Below are positions 47,516 through 49,537 of a stretch of DNA of 49,537 bases, in pieces (position 1 is the first letter of the stretch; the number at the start of each line of letters is the position of its first letter). The stretch is from an uncultured Eubacteriales bacterium (GTDB taxonomy: Bacteria > Bacillota > Clostridia > Oscillospirales > CAG-272). The notes beneath the pieces were generated by a model. That model saw only the letters and a list, made by a program, of their open reading frames with translations. It did not search any database and had not been told where the DNA came from. The stretch covers positions 1 through 49,537 of the forward strand of contig CAJJIY010000009.1 in assembly GCA_905187695.1 (NCBI GenBank). Reading direction: 5' to 3'. A program made the position numbers and the translations under genes.

Positions 47516-49474
47516 ATGCCATATGTAATCGACTATGAAATCGGGGCATTGCTTGTTCTCATCACGGTTTTCGTCCGCTTTCTCCCGTTCCGCCGCTCGG
47601 TGGATCTGTCACGCACGCTTTTCGTGTGGCTGATTTCGGTGGCGCTGCTGGACCTTTCGGCCGATATTCTCGGCACACTGGCCATCGCCGCTATCGAGCA
47701 GCTGCCCTTCGCGCTGACGCTGGGCGTCAACCTCTTTTTCTATCTGACGCAGGCCACGCTGCCCATGCTGATGATGACCTTTGTGGGCTACATCAGCGGC
47801 GCGTTTCACCGCCGCTTCCGGAAGTTCCTGCCGCTCTACCTGCCCTTCCTTTCCGCGCTGGTTCTGATTTTCACCAACCCGCTCCACCACTTTCTGGCGC
47901 AGATCGTCGGTGCGCCCGGCTCTTATTCCTATGTCTCCGGGATCGGTATTCCGATCCTTTACGGCATCTGTTTTTACCACCTTCTGGTGGCGGGTGCCTT
48001 TGCCGTGCGCTTCCGCGCGGATATGGAACCGCGTCAGTGCACGACCGTGTTGTTTTGCTGTCTCACGGTCGTTTCCAGCATCGGATTGCAGATCCTCCTG
48101 CCGCGCTATCTTTTCACCGGTACGGCCATCGCGTTGTCCATTCTCATGATGTCTTATACCATGGAGAATCCGCAGGATCTGACCGAGCCGGATACTGGCG
48201 TGCTCAACCGGCACGCTTTTCAGCGCTTTTTGCGTGCGCACACCGAAGACGCTTCCCCGTTTTATGTGGTGGGCGTGGAAGTGACCAATCTGGGCGGCGT
48301 TCAGAACGACCTCGGAGTCTATACCATCCGCCGGTTGCTCCGGCAGGTGGCGCTCTTTCTCCTTGGCGTGGCCGGAAAAAAGGATTTTGTGTTCCGGACG
48401 GCCGAAACCCGCTTTCTCATCGTCACGCAGGAGGAAGATACCTACCGCGCCATTGCAAAAACGGTCGCGGCGCGTTTCGGGCAGCCTTTCCGCTACGATG
48501 CGCGCGGCGCCATCCTCTGCGCCACCGTCCGCTATTACCGACAGGATTCTTACAGCGCCCCCGGAGATGTGCTGGGGCTTCTTGACACGGCCTTCCACGA
48601 GGCCGGCAACGGCGGGGCGGGCACGGCCGAAGAAATCGACTGCGATTGTCTTTCCCGCGGAAAACGCCGGATGGCGATTGAGGAATCCGTGCGCATGGCG
48701 CTGCACGGCAACGGCGGCTTTTCGCTCCGGTTTCAGCCGGTATTTGATGTAGCCCGCAACCGCTTCACCCGCGCCGAGGTGTTACTGCGCCTTTCCGACC
48801 CGGTTCTGGGTGAGATCTCCCCTTCCGAATTCATCCCAATCGCCACCGAAAACGGCCTGATCCAACAGCTTGACACCGCCGTCATCCGCATGAGCTGCGA
48901 TTTTCTCCGCCGTCATCCGGAAAGTGAAGAAAAGGGGCTGGAGCGCCTTGGCATCAATCTCTCGGCCTTTGACTGTTTCCTGCCGATGCGTTACACCATC
49001 AACCGCACGGTCAGCGAATTCGGCCTTTCCCCGCGCCGCTTCCTTTTTGAGATCACCGAAACGGCGGCGCTGATCAATTATACCGAGGTCAAGGCCCTGA
49101 TGGAGGGGCTGACCTTTGACGGCTATACCCTCTCGCTCGATGATTTCGGGACCGGATACTCCAGCATTATGGAAATGAAATCCCTGCCCTTTTATTCGGT
49201 CAAGCTCGACCGCTCGCTGGTCAGCGCCGAGGACAAGAAGGGACTCATCATCTTTTTGGATATGCTCTCCATGCTGGTCAAACTCGGCTTCAAAGCCGTG
49301 GCCGAGGGCGTGGAGACCAAGGAGCAGACGGCACGCGCCCTGCTTCTCGGCGCGGACTATCTGCAGGGCTATTACCTTTCAAAGCCGCTCACGGAAAGCG
49401 AATTTCTGAAATTTCTGGATCGGCAGGAAGAAATCCGGGATGAGCGCCTGGGCGATCTGCTCTCCTGCAGTTGA
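47516..49474 (+). CDS. Membrane protein with degenerate GGDEF and EAL phosphodiesterase domain
   Basis: A 652-residue protein: about seven N-terminal helices (residues 1-215), a GGDEF-like domain (about 225-385) that has lost the catalytic motif (AETRF replaces GGDEF), and a full EAL domain (about 400-645). EAL motifs: FQPVFDV, AEVLLR (EVL for EAL), FEITETA, LDDFGTGYSS, VKLDRSL, EGVETKEQ and QGYYLSKPL. Metal and catalytic residues appear intact, so it should hydrolyse cyclic di-GMP, with the membrane part sensing a signal. ATG 47516 follows AAAGGAG. Confidence 0.92.
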   Translation: MPYVIDYEIGALLVLITVFVRFLPFRRSVDLSRTLFVWLISVALLDLSADILGTLAIAAIEQLPFALTLGVNLFFYLTQATLPMLMMTFVGYISGAFHRRFRKFLPLYLPFLSALVLIFTNPLHHFLAQIVGAPGSYSYVSGIGIPILYGICFYHLLVAGAFAVRFRADMEPRQCTTVLFCCLTVVSSIGLQILLPRYLFTGTAIALSILMMSYTMENPQDLTEPDTGVLNRHAFQRFLRAHTEDASPFYVVGVEVTNLGGVQNDLGVYTIRRLLRQVALFLLGVAGKKDFVFRTAETRFLIVTQEEDTYRAIAKTVAARFGQPFRYDARGAILCATVRYYRQDSYSAPGDVLGLLDTAFHEAGNGGAGTAEEIDCDCLSRGKRRMAIEESVRMALHGNGGFSLRFQPVFDVARNRFTRAEVLLRLSDPVLGEISPSEFIPIATENGLIQQLDTAVIRMSCDFLRRHPESEEKGLERLGINLSAFDCFLPMRYTINRTVSEFGLSPRRFLFEITETAALINYTEVKALMEGLTFDGYTLSLDDFGTGYSSIMEMKSLPFYSVKLDRSLVSAEDKKGLIIFLDMLSMLVKLGFKAVAEGVETKEQTARALLLGADYLQGYYLSKPLTESEFLKFLDRQEEIRDERLGDLLSCS

Positions 49475-49512
49475 GTCGCCGGAAGCCGGATCGCACAAGC
49501 CGACAAAGCCCC

Positions 49513-49537
49513 GGCGCGGACTTTTTAAGTCCGCGCC
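49513..49537 (+). terminator. Hairpin at the window end, probable terminator of the EAL gene
   Basis: GGCGCGGACTT pairs perfectly with AAGTCCGCGCC around TTT. The window ends here, so the T run cannot be seen. Confidence 0.55.

Overview
The window looks like a chromosomal segment of a GC-rich, spore-forming, gut-type Clostridia (Bacillota). The evidence is a SpoVT gene behind a sigma-G-like promoter, Bacillota-type L10 and TPP leaders, the rpmG-secE-nusG-rplKA block, Gram-positive-style lipoproteins and strong AAGGAGG ribosome binding sites. I cannot name a genus. Many genes have near-consensus TTGACA-17-TATAAT promoters.

Layout. 0-3 kb (minus): a lipoprotein, then an AraC-SGNH hydrolase operon. 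3-6.5 kb (plus, divergent from AraC): a four-gene operon of PIG-L deacetylase, divergent NagB-like isomerase, PfkB kinase and class II aldolase, which reads as a complete amino-sugar route to triose phosphates. 6.5-12 kb: a second SGNH hydrolase, two CNNM/CorC-type membrane proteins and an M3 oligopeptidase. 12-20.2 kb: an oligopeptide-type ABC transporter with three oddities. Its binding protein has an in-frame TAG just after the lipobox, its OppC permease carries about seven RCC1-like repeats in an outside loop, and its OppF ATPase carries a long coiled-coil insertion.

20.3-26.45 kb (minus): a compositionally different accessory island. It holds a WYL-domain regulator, a DUF262/DUF1524 (GmrSD-type) nuclease, a 59-residue protein, a SWIM zinc-finger protein, two small membrane proteins and a lysine-rich 57-residue protein. 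IS-like direct repeats lie at its left edge and a tRNA-3'-end-like sequence at its right edge. This is most simply a phage-defence or mobile-element module.

26.6-30 kb: tRNA-Trp (minus), then rpmG-secE-nusG-rplK-rplA and spoVT. 30-38.2 kb (minus): a three-gene exopolysaccharide operon (NDP-sugar dehydratase, tyrosine autokinase, O-antigen ligase-like polymerase) and a 968-residue secreted beta-helix protein. 38.4-41 kb: a TPP riboswitch with ThiT, a membrane protein and a small HTH/WYL-like regulator. 41-42.2 kb: the L10 leader with rplJ-rplL, separated from rplKA by about 12 kb. 42.4-49.5 kb: a membrane protein, a KDPG-aldolase-like protein with a VOC-like tail, a repeat-rich anchored protein, and a membrane-bound degenerate-GGDEF/EAL protein.

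Among 36 chromosomal genes outside the island none ends in TAG (18 TAA, 18 TGA by my count), while two of seven island genes do. Together with the in-frame TAG in the binding protein, this raises the question of how amber codons are read in this organism. A point mutation or a sequencing error remains the simpler explanation for that single TAG.
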